Both the position numbers and the translations under genes were made by a program. The notes under the pieces were generated by a model, which worked only from the letters and a program-made list of their open reading frames with translations, ran no database searches and was not told the DNA's origin. From NCBI GenBank assembly GCA_030599705.1, contig JAUVNM010000003.1, positions 1 to 21,307 of the forward strand: a DNA stretch of 21,307 nt, in the 5' to 3' direction. This document shows, in pieces, positions 1-6,884 of this stretch. How positions within the stretch are numbered: position 1 is the first letter of the stretch; each line of letters opens with the position of its first letter. The DNA comes from Gammaproteobacteria bacterium (lineage in GTDB: Bacteria; Pseudomonadota; Gammaproteobacteria; UBA9214).

Positions 1-74
1 ATTCTCATTTTTACGGACATTACGGAACAGCCTGGCAGAACCAGCATAAAGAGTTCGCGCAGTTCCCGGGAGCG

Positions 75-88
75 GTTGTCATGACAAC
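75..88. repeat. 14-bp perfect palindrome
   Basis: The sequence GTTGTCATGACAAC reads identically on both strands. It sits about 36 bp before the first possible start codon of the transporter fragment, in a stretch where I cannot recognise coding sequence. A perfect palindrome of this length could be a dimeric repressor site, but one such match in 21 kb may also be chance. No regulator is encoded nearby. Confidence 0.3.
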
Positions 89-123
89 AAACTGTATCCA
101 GAAACCACACGAGTCATATAAAG

Positions 124-495
124 ATGCGCAAGATGCAGGTGGTCGGTATCTGGGTCAAGTCGGTCAGCAGCTGGGTCGGTGTGGTGCTGGTTGCTGTTGC
201 CTGGATTGTGGTTGCAGGTGCCGGCACTCCGGAAGCCAGCCCCGCTACCCTGTGGTACGCGGTACTGCTGGGGCTGTGCGGGTTTCTGGTCATGACAGTC
301 ACCGTGCAGTACGGCGTGACCCGCATGCCAATTCACCGTTCGGCTATCATCCTGCTGTTTGAACTGGTCATCGGAGCGCTGTCAGCCATGTGGCTGACCA
401 ACGAGGTAGTGCTGGTGAGGGAATGGATTGGTGGTGGCATGATCATTATGGCGGCTGTCATCGCAGCCCGTATCCACGCGGGCGAAACCCCGTGA
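124..495 (+). CDS. EamA/DMT-superfamily transporter, C-terminal fragment
   Basis: The 123-residue product has four hydrophobic segments (about residues 14-34, 40-62, 72-91 and 99-116), separated by short polar links such as GVTRMPIHRS and LTNEVVLVRE. This matches the last four helices of the second EamA domain of ten-helix drug/metabolite transporters. A full member is near 290 residues, so the N-terminal six helices are missing. The frame is closed by TGA at 82-84. There is no GTG or TTG alternative between that stop and ATG 124, and no Shine-Dalgarno is visible. The other two frames of bases 1-120 do not read as transporter either. It is therefore probably a 5'-truncated or frameshifted remnant; a short functional protein is less likely. 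Its TGA overlaps the GTG of the next gene. Confidence 0.5.
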   Translation: MRKMQVVGIWVKSVSSWVGVVLVAVAWIVVAGAGTPEASPATLWYAVLLGLCGFLVMTVTVQYGVTRMPIHRSAIILLFELVIGALSAMWLTNEVVLVREWIGGGMIIMAAVIAARIHAGETP

Positions 496-875
496 GCCGG
501 GTGTTGTCAATGCATCACGTGAGCCTGCTGGTTGCCGATAGCGTGCGGGCGCTGGACTTCTACCATGGAATACTCGGGATAGCGGTTGACGACAGCCGGC
601 CGGACCTGGATTTCCCCGGGGCCTGGCTGCAGGTTGGCGCGCAGCAGATTCACCTGCTGGAACTGCCCGATCCGGCTGACAGCGGGGTGGTTTCCGAACA
701 CGGTGGCCGGGACCGGCATTTTGCGATGACCGTCGATGATCTGGATGGCTTCAGGGCGCGGCTCGAAGAGCAGGGTATCGGCTACACCCTGAGCCGGTCC
801 GGACGGCGTGCGCTGTTTTGTCGGGACTATGACGGCAATGCCATCGAGCTGATCGAGCAGGCACCAGGCCGGTAG
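492..875 (+). CDS. VOC-family (glyoxalase/bleomycin-resistance fold) protein
   Basis: This is a small 127-residue protein with the paired beta-alpha-beta-beta-beta layout of the vicinal oxygen chelate superfamily. The first module runs HHVSLLVADSVRALDFYHGILG to IHLLELPD. The second runs RHFAMTVDDLDGFRARL to DGNAIELIE. Both modules carry the His and Glu positions that usually bind the divalent metal (HHVSLL, HLLELP, RHFAMT, AIELIE). The substrate cannot be told from the sequence: the fold covers lyases, dioxygenases and drug-binding proteins. I start it at GTG 492, which overlaps the TGA of the transporter fragment (GTGA). ATG 510 (MHHVSLLV) is equally credible, and neither has a clear ribosome site. 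The stop codon TAG 873-875 lies inside a palindromic intergenic repeat. The gene converges on glnD. Confidence 0.75.
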   Translation: MSRVLSMHHVSLLVADSVRALDFYHGILGIAVDDSRPDLDFPGAWLQVGAQQIHLLELPDPADSGVVSEHGGRDRHFAMTVDDLDGFRARLEEQGIGYTLSRSGRRALFCRDYDGNAIELIEQAPGR

Positions 876-925
876 GACCCGCGCCCCGCGGGGAAATGCA
901 TTCCCGGCCGGGGGCCGGTCCTACC
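871..925. repeat. REP-like palindromic element, copy 1
   Basis: The 55-bp element has perfect 9-bp outer arms, GGTAGGACC (871-879) and GGTCCTACC (917-925). They enclose two further palindromes, CCCCGCGGGG (884-893) and CCCGGCCGGG (903-912). It lies between the convergent VOC gene and glnD and would fold into a stable hairpin on either strand, so it could end transcription in both directions. It lacks a T-tract, so it is not a classical intrinsic terminator. The left arm supplies the VOC stop codon. A second, degenerate copy follows 78 bp downstream. Confidence 0.75.
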
Positions 926-949
926 ATTCGATTGGTATCCGTGCCCCAC

Positions 950-1000
950 GTAGGACCCGCGCCCCGCGGGGAAAGTGATTTGCGGCCGGGTGTTGCCTAT
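950..1000. repeat. REP-like palindromic element, copy 2 (degenerate right half)
   Basis: Bases 950-974 repeat bases 872-896 without change (25 bp). The right half (GCGGCCGGG at 982-990, then TGTTGCCTA) resembles the right half of copy 1 but has lost the outer pairing arm. The degenerate arm ends at the glnD stop codon (TAG on the minus strand at 997-999). The two copies form a direct tandem with a 78-bp period. Confidence 0.65.
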
Positions 1001-3690
1001 ATGGCGAATGATGTCTGGGTACCGGCATCACTGCCAAGATGCTTGTGCAGGGCATTCTCCAGGCAGGCGATCTGGTCGGCATCTGTCAGCGGCTGGTCAT
1101 TCAGGTCGGTAATATCGAAGGTATCCTCGACGCGTGACCCGAGCGTGGTGATGCGTGCATTCAACAGCCGGACACCGCACTCGGTAAATGCCTGGCCAAC
1201 CTGGGACAACAGCCCGGGGTGGTCAGCTGTTATCAGTTCCATGATGGTGCGCCGGTCATCCGGGTCCTGCTTGAACTCGATACGTGTCTTGATGGGGAAG
1301 TGACGGTACTGGCGCGGCATGCGTCTCGACACGTGCCATTCACCCTGGGCGCCACGGGTGATTTCCTGTAGCAGTGCAGCGCGGATTTCCTCGATGCGTA
1401 ACGCGTTATCTACCGGTTCACCGGAGGCCTCGAGAACGTGAAAGGTATCCAGGATGTAGCCGTCCGCGGTAGTAATGATACCGGCATCCACAATATTGAG
1501 GCCAAGTTGCTCGAGCACGGCCGTGATCATCGGAAACAGCCCGTCTTGTGCGCGGGTATAGAGAAAGATCTCGGTACTGCCGTGCGCGGACACGGCGCGC
1601 GTATCCACGATGCAGTTTTCGGTTCCGGGCCTGCCATCCAGTAGTTGCACATGGCGCGCAACCTGTTCGGCGCTATGCCGTAAAAAGTATTCATCATCCA
1701 GGGTTTCCCATAACCGCTCGGGCTGTCCGGCAGATGGCGTACTGTCTGCAAGCCGTTGCCGGGCCTCCTGCTGTATCTGCAGGATCTTTTCGGCCCGCTC
1801 CAGCGGGTCTTCCAGTCCGCGCTGGAATGCGCGGCGGGTGTTGTAGTAGAGCTGCCTCAGCAGCGCGTCTTTCCAGGTATTCCAGAGTTCACTGCTGGTG
1901 CCGCGGATGTCGGCAACGGTCAGCAAGTACAGGTAATCCAGCCGCACCGGGTTCTCGACAATGCGGGCGAAGCGGTTGACCACGACCGGGTCACTGATGT
2001 CCTGACGCTGCGCGGTGGATGACATCAGCAGGTGTTGCCTGACCAGCCATTCGACCAGGCTGGTATCGTACTCGCTCAGGTCATGCAACGAGCAGAACCG
2101 GCGCGCATCCTCGCTGCCGAGTTCTGAATGGTCGCCGCCACGTCCCTTGGCAATATCGTGAAACAGGCCGGCAATATACAGCAATTCGGGTTTTGGTATG
2201 GTTGCCATGACCTTGTTGCACAGAGGCAATTCGTCCGCGTATTCCGGCAGAGTAAACCGGCGCAGGTTCCTGACAACGAACATAATGTGTTCATCCACGG
2301 TGTAGGCGTGAAACAGGTCGTATTGCATCAGGCCGGTTATTTTTTCGAATACCGGCAGGTAGGCAGCGAGGATGCCGTAGTCGTTCATGCGCCGCAGTTC
2401 ATGGGTGACGCCCCTGGGCTGGCGGATGATCTCCATGAACAGACTGCGGGAACGTATGTCTTTCCTGTAGTCATCATCTATCAGGTGCCGGTGTTCGCGA
2501 ATGGCGCGGATGGTATCCGCCCGGACGCCTTTCAGCTCCGGGTTCTGCTCGAGCAGCAGGAAGATTTCCAGCAGGGCGAACGGGTAGTTCCGGAATATCG
2601 AACGGTTGGTCATTTCGATGAAGCCGCTGCGGACCTGGAAGCGGTTATTCAGCGGGATGATTTCGACAGAATCTCCCGGTAGCAGGATTTCCTCCTGGAA
2701 CAGCTGCAGCAGCATCTCGTTCAGACGGCTCAATTCCATGACGGACCGGTAATACTGTTTCATAAAGGCTTCGACGCCCAGCTGGTCTGCCGAGTCATGG
2801 AATCCGAACTGCTCTGCAATCGTCCTCTGGTAATCAAACAGCAAGCGGTCCTCGCCGCGACCGGTCAGGGAATGCAGCGCAAAGCGAATCTCCCAGAGAA
2901 AATTCCTCCCTTCGACGAGTGTGTGGAATTCATCACGGGTAAGAAAGCTGTGACTGACGAGCTCCTCGAGCGAGTCGGTGCCAAAATGGCGGTTGGTGAC
3001 CCAGGCGATCATCTGGATATCACGCAGGCCGCCCGGTCCTTCCTTGATGTTGGGTTCCAGGCTATAGGCGGTATCGTTATATTTCAGGTGCCTGGCGGTC
3101 TGTTCCCGGTGCTTGGCCTCGAAAAAATCCCGGCTGTTCCAGATGGCATCGGGCGCGACGTTGCTGCACATCCTGTCAAACAGGCCGGCAGCGCCTGTCA
3201 GCAGCCTTGCCTCCATCAGGTTGGTGGCAACGGTGATATCCGCAAGTGACTGTTCTACACAGTCATCGATCGTCCTGACGCTGTGCCCGACCTCGAGGCC
3301 GATGTCCCACAGAAAGGTAAGCAGTGATTCGAGCCCGGGGTTGAGCCGGTCATCAGCGTCGTCAGGCAGCAGGACGAGCAGGTCGATATCCGATCCCGGC
3401 ATTAATTCGCTGCGTCCATAGCCGCCGACGGCTACCAATGCGGCAACGCCGGCGTATTCCTTCATAAACGCCAGCCATGCCCGGACCAGTAACTGGTCAA
3501 CCAGCCAGGAGCGCGCCTGTATCAGCGCCGGGGCACTGATACTGCTGCTGAATTTCTCCTTGAGTATGGAGTGCCCCTGTTCCAGGAATTCCCGAAATAC
3601 CGGCAGTGGATCGGTGGCCCCCGATAGCTGTGAATCCAGCAACCCGGTATCAAACCAGGATTCGTAACGCTCGTTGGTGGTTTGCACCAT
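997..3690 (-). CDS. glnD: Bifunctional PII uridylyltransferase / uridylyl-removing enzyme
   Basis: GlnD senses glutamine and reversibly uridylylates the PII proteins (GlnB/GlnK), controlling glutamine synthetase adenylylation and NtrBC signalling; it is cytoplasmic. The 897-residue length is typical. In order: a nucleotidyltransferase domain with GGYGRSEL (89-96) and the metal-binding DID (101-103); the helical GlnD linker including LEPNIKEGPGGLRDIQ (211-226); an HD hydrolase domain with DEH (466-468) and the HD pair in LFHDIAKGRGGDHSELG (509-525); then two ACT domains at about 706-780 and 815-888, each with a ligand-type loop (TRAQDGLFP, TADHPGLLSQ). The key residues for both activities are present. 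It starts at ATG 3690, 12 bp after map, so the two are almost certainly co-transcribed. The stop abuts a degenerate intergenic repeat. Confidence 0.97.
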   Translation of the reverse strand: MVQTTNERYESWFDTGLLDSQLSGATDPLPVFREFLEQGHSILKEKFSSSISAPALIQARSWLVDQLLVRAWLAFMKEYAGVAALVAVGGYGRSELMPGSDIDLLVLLPDDADDRLNPGLESLLTFLWDIGLEVGHSVRTIDDCVEQSLADITVATNLMEARLLTGAAGLFDRMCSNVAPDAIWNSRDFFEAKHREQTARHLKYNDTAYSLEPNIKEGPGGLRDIQMIAWVTNRHFGTDSLEELVSHSFLTRDEFHTLVEGRNFLWEIRFALHSLTGRGEDRLLFDYQRTIAEQFGFHDSADQLGVEAFMKQYYRSVMELSRLNEMLLQLFQEEILLPGDSVEIIPLNNRFQVRSGFIEMTNRSIFRNYPFALLEIFLLLEQNPELKGVRADTIRAIREHRHLIDDDYRKDIRSRSLFMEIIRQPRGVTHELRRMNDYGILAAYLPVFEKITGLMQYDLFHAYTVDEHIMFVVRNLRRFTLPEYADELPLCNKVMATIPKPELLYIAGLFHDIAKGRGGDHSELGSEDARRFCSLHDLSEYDTSLVEWLVRQHLLMSSTAQRQDISDPVVVNRFARIVENPVRLDYLYLLTVADIRGTSSELWNTWKDALLRQLYYNTRRAFQRGLEDPLERAEKILQIQQEARQRLADSTPSAGQPERLWETLDDEYFLRHSAEQVARHVQLLDGRPGTENCIVDTRAVSAHGSTEIFLYTRAQDGLFPMITAVLEQLGLNIVDAGIITTADGYILDTFHVLEASGEPVDNALRIEEIRAALLQEITRGAQGEWHVSRRMPRQYRHFPIKTRIEFKQDPDDRRTIMELITADHPGLLSQVGQAFTECGVRLLNARITTLGSRVEDTFDITDLNDQPLTDADQIACLENALHKHLGSDAGTQTSFAI

Positions 3691-3702
3691 CTGGATATCG
3701 TC

Positions 3703-4470
3703 CTAGATATCGTCACCCGGGAGACAGGTGAGGACTTCATGGCCGTCCCCGGTGACCAGGATCGTATGTTCCCACTGGGCTGACAGGCTGTGGTCCTTGG
3801 TGACCACGGTCCAGCCATCGGGCAGCAGCCTGGTGTGCCGTTTGCCGGCATTGACCATCGGTTCTATGGTGAAGGTCATGCCGGGTTCCAGCGCCAGCCC
3901 GGTGCCGGGTGTCCCGTAATGCAGTATCTGCGGGTCTTCGTGGAAACCGCGCCCGATGCCGTGGCCACAATATTCACGCACAATGGAGCAGTGGTTGGCT
4001 TCTGCGTGTTTCTGAATGGCGTGGCCGATATCACCGAGGTGTACACCGGGTTTTATCATGTCGATACCGGTTCTCAGGCAATCGTGGCTGATGCGGGCCA
4101 GTCGTTCACCGGCAACGGACGCTGCGCCGACAAAGAACATCTTGCTGGTATCCCCGTGGAAGCTGTCCTTGATGACGGTGATATCGATATTCAGGGCGTC
4201 ACCTTTTTTCAGGGTCTTGCCGGAGGGGATGCCGTGGCACACCACGTGGTTGATGGATGTGCAGATCGATTTCGGGAAACCGCGATAGTTGAGCGGGGCG
4301 GGGATGGCCTGCTGTTCATTGACGATGTAGTCATGGCAGATCCGGTCGAGTTCGTCCGTGGTAATGCCGGGCTGGACATGCGGGCGTATCATGCGCAGCA
4401 CTTCACCGGCCAGTTGGCCGGCAATGCGCATTTTCTCGATTTCTGCAGCGGTTTTGATAGAGACTGCCAT
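3703..4470 (-). CDS. map: Type I methionine aminopeptidase
   Basis: This enzyme removes the initiator methionine from nascent proteins when the second residue is small. The 255-residue length is that of the minimal bacterial type Ia enzyme. The pita-bread fold is complete and all dinuclear-metal ligands are present: D96 and D107 (NIDITVIKDSFHGDTSKMF), H170 (GHGIGRGFHED), E203 (FTIEPMV) and E234 (WEHTILV), with the catalytic histidines H79 and H177. A good ribosome site (AGGAAG on the minus strand) lies 4-5 bases before ATG 4470. It is divergent from rpsB across a 241-bp control region and is followed by glnD, as in other gammaproteobacteria. The last codons carry a 9-bp sequence repeated directly after the stop (see findings). 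Confidence 0.97.
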   Translation of the reverse strand: MAVSIKTAAEIEKMRIAGQLAGEVLRMIRPHVQPGITTDELDRICHDYIVNEQQAIPAPLNYRGFPKSICTSINHVVCHGIPSGKTLKKGDALNIDITVIKDSFHGDTSKMFFVGAASVAGERLARISHDCLRTGIDMIKPGVHLGDIGHAIQKHAEANHCSIVREYCGHGIGRGFHEDPQILHYGTPGTGLALEPGMTFTIEPMVNAGKRHTRLLPDGWTVVTKDHSLSAQWEHTILVTGDGHEVLTCLPGDDI

Positions 4471-4521
4471 GTAACTTCCTGATTAATCTTGCCTGTACAG
4501 CGACAAGGGGGTACTCGCATA

Positions 4522-4550
4522 TTGCCGATGGGAGGAGTGTATGGTATAAA
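4522..4550 (+). promoter_or_regulatory. Sigma-70-type promoter for rpsB-tsf
   Basis: TTGCCG (4522-4527) and TATAAA (4545-4550) are separated by exactly 17 bp. The -10 box is preceded by TGG, which gives an extended -10 element (TGnTATAAA). Transcription would start near 4557, leaving a leader of about 155 nt before rpsB. This fits a strongly expressed ribosomal protein operon. Confidence 0.65.
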
Positions 4551-4556
4551 GGCCGG

Positions 4557-4711
4557 CTTGTTAAGCAGTCCAGGTGGCTGTTTTTCATGTGTTACTTAAT
4601 CCGCACATGTGCCGGCACATGCAGCAGGGTGCCTGGCGGTCGGGTCAACCGGCTACCGGGTTGCTGTCATGGGGTACATGGAGGCCCAACCCGAAAACTG
4701 GAGAATACCTA
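4557..4711 (+). promoter_or_regulatory. rpsB 5' leader, probable S2 autoregulatory / t44-type RNA
   Basis: The leader is long for the window and rich in self-complementary stretches. They include a perfect 16-bp palindrome, CATGTGCCGGCACATG (4606-4621), and several CCGG/CGGGT/AACCCG segments (4631-4692) that can pair with each other. In gammaproteobacteria, the region between map and rpsB encodes the leader through which S2 represses its own operon (also described as t44/tff RNA). Position and structure fit that element, but I matched it by context and did not align it. The rpsB ribosome site GGAG (4700-4703) lies at its 3' end. Confidence 0.45.
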
Positions 4712-5722
4712 ATGGCTAATGTCACCATGCGCCAGATGCTTGAGGCTGGCGTGCATTTCGGTCACCAGACCCGTTACTGGAACCCGAAGATGGCCCCGTT
4801 CATCTTCGGCGAGCGCGGCAAGATTCACATCGTCAACCTCGAAAAGACCCTGCCGCTTTTCAATGATGCAATGAACTATATCAGCAGCCTGGTTGCCAAC
4901 GGCGGCAGCATCCTGTTCGTCGGTACCAAGCGTTCGGCACAGGCGGCTGTCCGTGAACAGGCAGAGCGCTGCGGTATGCCCTATGTCAACCATCGCTGGC
5001 TCGGCGGCATGTTGACCAACTACAAGACGGTCCACCAGTCTATCAATCGACTCAAAAGCCTGGAAGCCATGGAAGAAGACGGTTCCCTTGAACGGCTCAG
5101 CAAAAAGGAAGGCCTGATGCTGCGGCGTGAACAGGAGAAACTGGATCGCAGTCTCGGCGGTATCAAGAACATGAACGGTATTCCGGACGCCATGTTCGTT
5201 GTTGATGTGGGGTATGAAAAGATTGCCATCAGCGAGGCCGTCAAGCTGGGCATTCCGGTTGTCGGGGTGGTGGACACCAATAACTCAATAGCGGGTATTG
5301 ATTACGTTATTCCGGGCAATGATGATGCCATTCGTGCGATCAAGCTGTATGTAGAAGCGGGCGCAGACGCAGTGGATACCGGCAGGCTGAGCATTGCGAA
5401 AATCGCCACCGGTTCGGATGACGAGTTTGTCGAACTCGACGAAAAGGGTGCCGCGCCGAAGAAAGCGAAAACAACGACTGCCCGCAAGAAAACGGCGAAA
5501 AAAGTAACGGTCAAGAAGAAGGCCGCACCGCGCAAACCGGCAGCTGAAGAAGCGGCAGTAGTCGAGGCTGCTGCAGCCACCGGGGCGGAGAGTTCCACTG
5601 AGCCAGCCCCTGCAGAAGCGGCCGAAACCACGGAGCCGGTAGCTGCAGAGGATCCCGTTAAGCCGGTTCCTGCGGAAACGGCCGATGCCCCAGCACCGAC
5701 GGACGCAGCGGACAAGGTCTGA
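4712..5722 (+). CDS. rpsB: 30S ribosomal protein S2 with long C-terminal extension
   Basis: S2 binds late to the 30S head-body junction and is needed with S1 for mRNA binding. Residues 1-243 are standard S2: MRQMLEAGVHFGHQTRYWNPKM at the start, then LFVGTKRSAQ, NHRWLGGMLTNYKTV, GIPDAMFVVDV, PVVGVVDTNN and the C-terminal AIKLYVEAGADAV. The start ATG 4712 has GGAG 8 bases upstream. The protein is 336 residues against about 240 in the usual form. The extra ~93 residues begin near EKGAAPKKAK, are first strongly basic (Lys/Arg at about 249-275) and then Ala/Pro/Glu-rich and acidic, and are probably disordered. The gene is read from the extended -10 promoter and is followed by tsf after 52 bp. Confidence 0.97.
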   Translation: MANVTMRQMLEAGVHFGHQTRYWNPKMAPFIFGERGKIHIVNLEKTLPLFNDAMNYISSLVANGGSILFVGTKRSAQAAVREQAERCGMPYVNHRWLGGMLTNYKTVHQSINRLKSLEAMEEDGSLERLSKKEGLMLRREQEKLDRSLGGIKNMNGIPDAMFVVDVGYEKIAISEAVKLGIPVVGVVDTNNSIAGIDYVIPGNDDAIRAIKLYVEAGADAVDTGRLSIAKIATGSDDEFVELDEKGAAPKKAKTTTARKKTAKKVTVKKKAAPRKPAAEEAAVVEAAAATGAESSTEPAPAEAAETTEPVAAEDPVKPVPAETADAPAPTDAADKV

Positions 5723-5774
5723 TTGCTTCGGGGACCGAAACAGTATCCACAGTATCCAGTAGAGGCTAAACGAT

Positions 5775-6665
5775 ATGGCTATTACAGCAGCGCAAGTCAA
5801 GGAACTGCGCGAGCGCACCGGTTCCGGCATGATGGAATGCAAGAAGGCACTGGTAGATACCGATGGTGATCTGGATGCAGCAGCAGAAGCGCTGCGCAAG
5901 ACCGGTATGGCCAAGGCGGACAAAAAGGCCGGCCGGGTTGCCGCAGAGGGTGTCGTTGTTGTCGAGATCAGTGATGACAGGAACACAGCAGCCATTGTCG
6001 AGGTCAATAGCGAAACCGACTTTGTTGCCAGGAAGAAAGATTTCCAGGACTTTGCGGCCGCGATTGCCAGACGCGTTCTGGCAGATAACCCGGCGGATCT
6101 TGACAGTTTGCTGGCGATGCCGCTGCAGGATGGTGACGCCACTTCCATCGAGGATGCCCGCAAGGCGCTGATTGCCACAATCGGCGAGAACATCACGGTA
6201 CGGCGTTTCACCCGTGTCGAATCCAATGGTGAAATTGCCAGCTACCGTCATGGGGTACGAATTGGCGTACTGGTTGAGCTTGACGGTGGTGACGCCGCGC
6301 TGGGCAAGGACCTTGCCATGCACATTGCGGCGCATGATCCGAGACCGGTCTGCGTTTCCGATGACCAGGTGCCGGAAGAGATGCTGGCGAAGGAGCGCGA
6401 TATCTTTACCGCGCAGGCACGTGAAAGCGGCAAGCCTGACAACATTATTGAAAAGATGATCGAGGGACGCATGCGCAAGTTCCTGGGCGAGATCACCCTG
6501 CTGGGGCAAGCGTTTGTCAAGGACCCCGACCAGACGGTCGGCCAGTTGTTGAGTGCTGCCGGGGCCGGGGTTGCCGGATTCGAGCGGATGGAACTGGGTG
6601 AGGGTATCGAGAAGAAGACCGAAAATTTCGCCGCTGAAGTCATGGCCCAGGTGAAGGGTGGCTGA
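5775..6665 (+). CDS. tsf: Elongation factor Ts
   Basis: EF-Ts is the GDP exchange factor that recycles EF-Tu. The 296-residue length fits the family. Visible parts are the N-terminal UBA-like domain (ITAAQVKELRERTGSGMMECKKAL, residues 3-26), the TDFVA motif that contacts EF-Tu (81-85), the core domain with HIAAHDPRPVCVSDDQVP, and the dimerisation/coiled-coil region with EGRMRKFLGEITLLGQAFVKDP. Start ATG 5775 has an AGAGG-type ribosome site about 9 bases upstream. The gene follows rpsB as usual and is closed by a strong terminator, so rpsB-tsf forms its own transcription unit. Confidence 0.97.
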   Translation: MAITAAQVKELRERTGSGMMECKKALVDTDGDLDAAAEALRKTGMAKADKKAGRVAAEGVVVVEISDDRNTAAIVEVNSETDFVARKKDFQDFAAAIARRVLADNPADLDSLLAMPLQDGDATSIEDARKALIATIGENITVRRFTRVESNGEIASYRHGVRIGVLVELDGGDAALGKDLAMHIAAHDPRPVCVSDDQVPEEMLAKERDIFTAQARESGKPDNIIEKMIEGRMRKFLGEITLLGQAFVKDPDQTVGQLLSAAGAGVAGFERMELGEGIEKKTENFAAEVMAQVKGG

Positions 6666-6753
6666 CCCGTATATTGCACCAGACCGGCAGGCACTGTGCC
6701 ACGATCATCGAAAGCAAACAGGTTTCGAGCAGCGGACAGCCGGGTAGTCAACG

Positions 6754-6783
6754 ACGGGGCCATTCATTGGCCCCGTTTTTTTT
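6754..6783 (+). terminator. Intrinsic terminator after tsf
   Basis: ACGGGGCC (6754-6761) and GGCCCCGT (6769-6776) form a perfect 8-bp GC-rich stem with a 7-nt loop (ATTCATT). The stem runs directly into eight T residues (6776-6783). This is a textbook rho-independent terminator, 89 bp after the tsf stop, and separates rpsB-tsf from pyrH. Confidence 0.93.
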
Positions 6784-6823
6784 GCATGGCAATCAGGGCG
6801 GAAAAGTAAGACAATAGTGGGCG

Positions 6824-6841
6824 TTTCGGCGGCAGCCGAAA
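6824..6841 (+). promoter_or_regulatory. Hairpin in the pyrH leader
   Basis: TTTCGGC (6824-6830) and GCCGAAA (6835-6841) are perfect 7-bp arms around the tetraloop GGCA. No T-run follows, so this is not a terminator. It lies 43 bp before the pyrH start, in a 101-bp interval after the tsf terminator where the promoter for the long downstream run must lie. I could not find a convincing -35/-10 pair there. The hairpin could be an operator or a leader structure. Confidence 0.4.
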
Positions 6842-6884
6842 ATACAACGCAACCGTTTGATTAATAAAAGGATATTACCAAGGA

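Larger units (their letters stand above)
4471..4711. other. Divergent map/rpsB intergenic control region
   Basis: This 241-bp spacer holds the rpsB promoter and the rpsB untranslated leader (listed separately) on the plus strand. On the minus strand I see only the map ribosome site; no minus-strand promoter is convincing. An ATG at 4574 is in frame with rpsB but lies upstream of the conserved S2 N-terminus, in the leader. Confidence 0.7.

Noticed and set aside
390..491. 34-residue N-terminal extension of the VOC protein
   Set aside because: It is the shifted frame of the transporter fragment and precedes the first VOC strand.
871..925. Intrinsic terminator
   Set aside because: The hairpin is stable but neither strand has a T-tract after it; it is better described as a palindromic intergenic repeat.
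3790..4482. 230-codon plus-strand frame opposite map
   Set aside because: All metal ligands and motifs are in the minus-strand map frame; this frame has no recognisable domain.
4574..4711. 46-codon N-terminal extension of rpsB from ATG 4574
   Set aside because: The conserved S2 start (MRQMLEAGVHFGHQ) and a good ribosome site lie at 4712; the upstream part is the untranslated leader with strong palindromes.
5285..6226. 313-codon open frame on the minus strand opposite rpsB-tsf
   Set aside because: It is serine/arginine-rich low-complexity antisense of two certain genes, spanning both and their spacer, with no domain or ribosome site.
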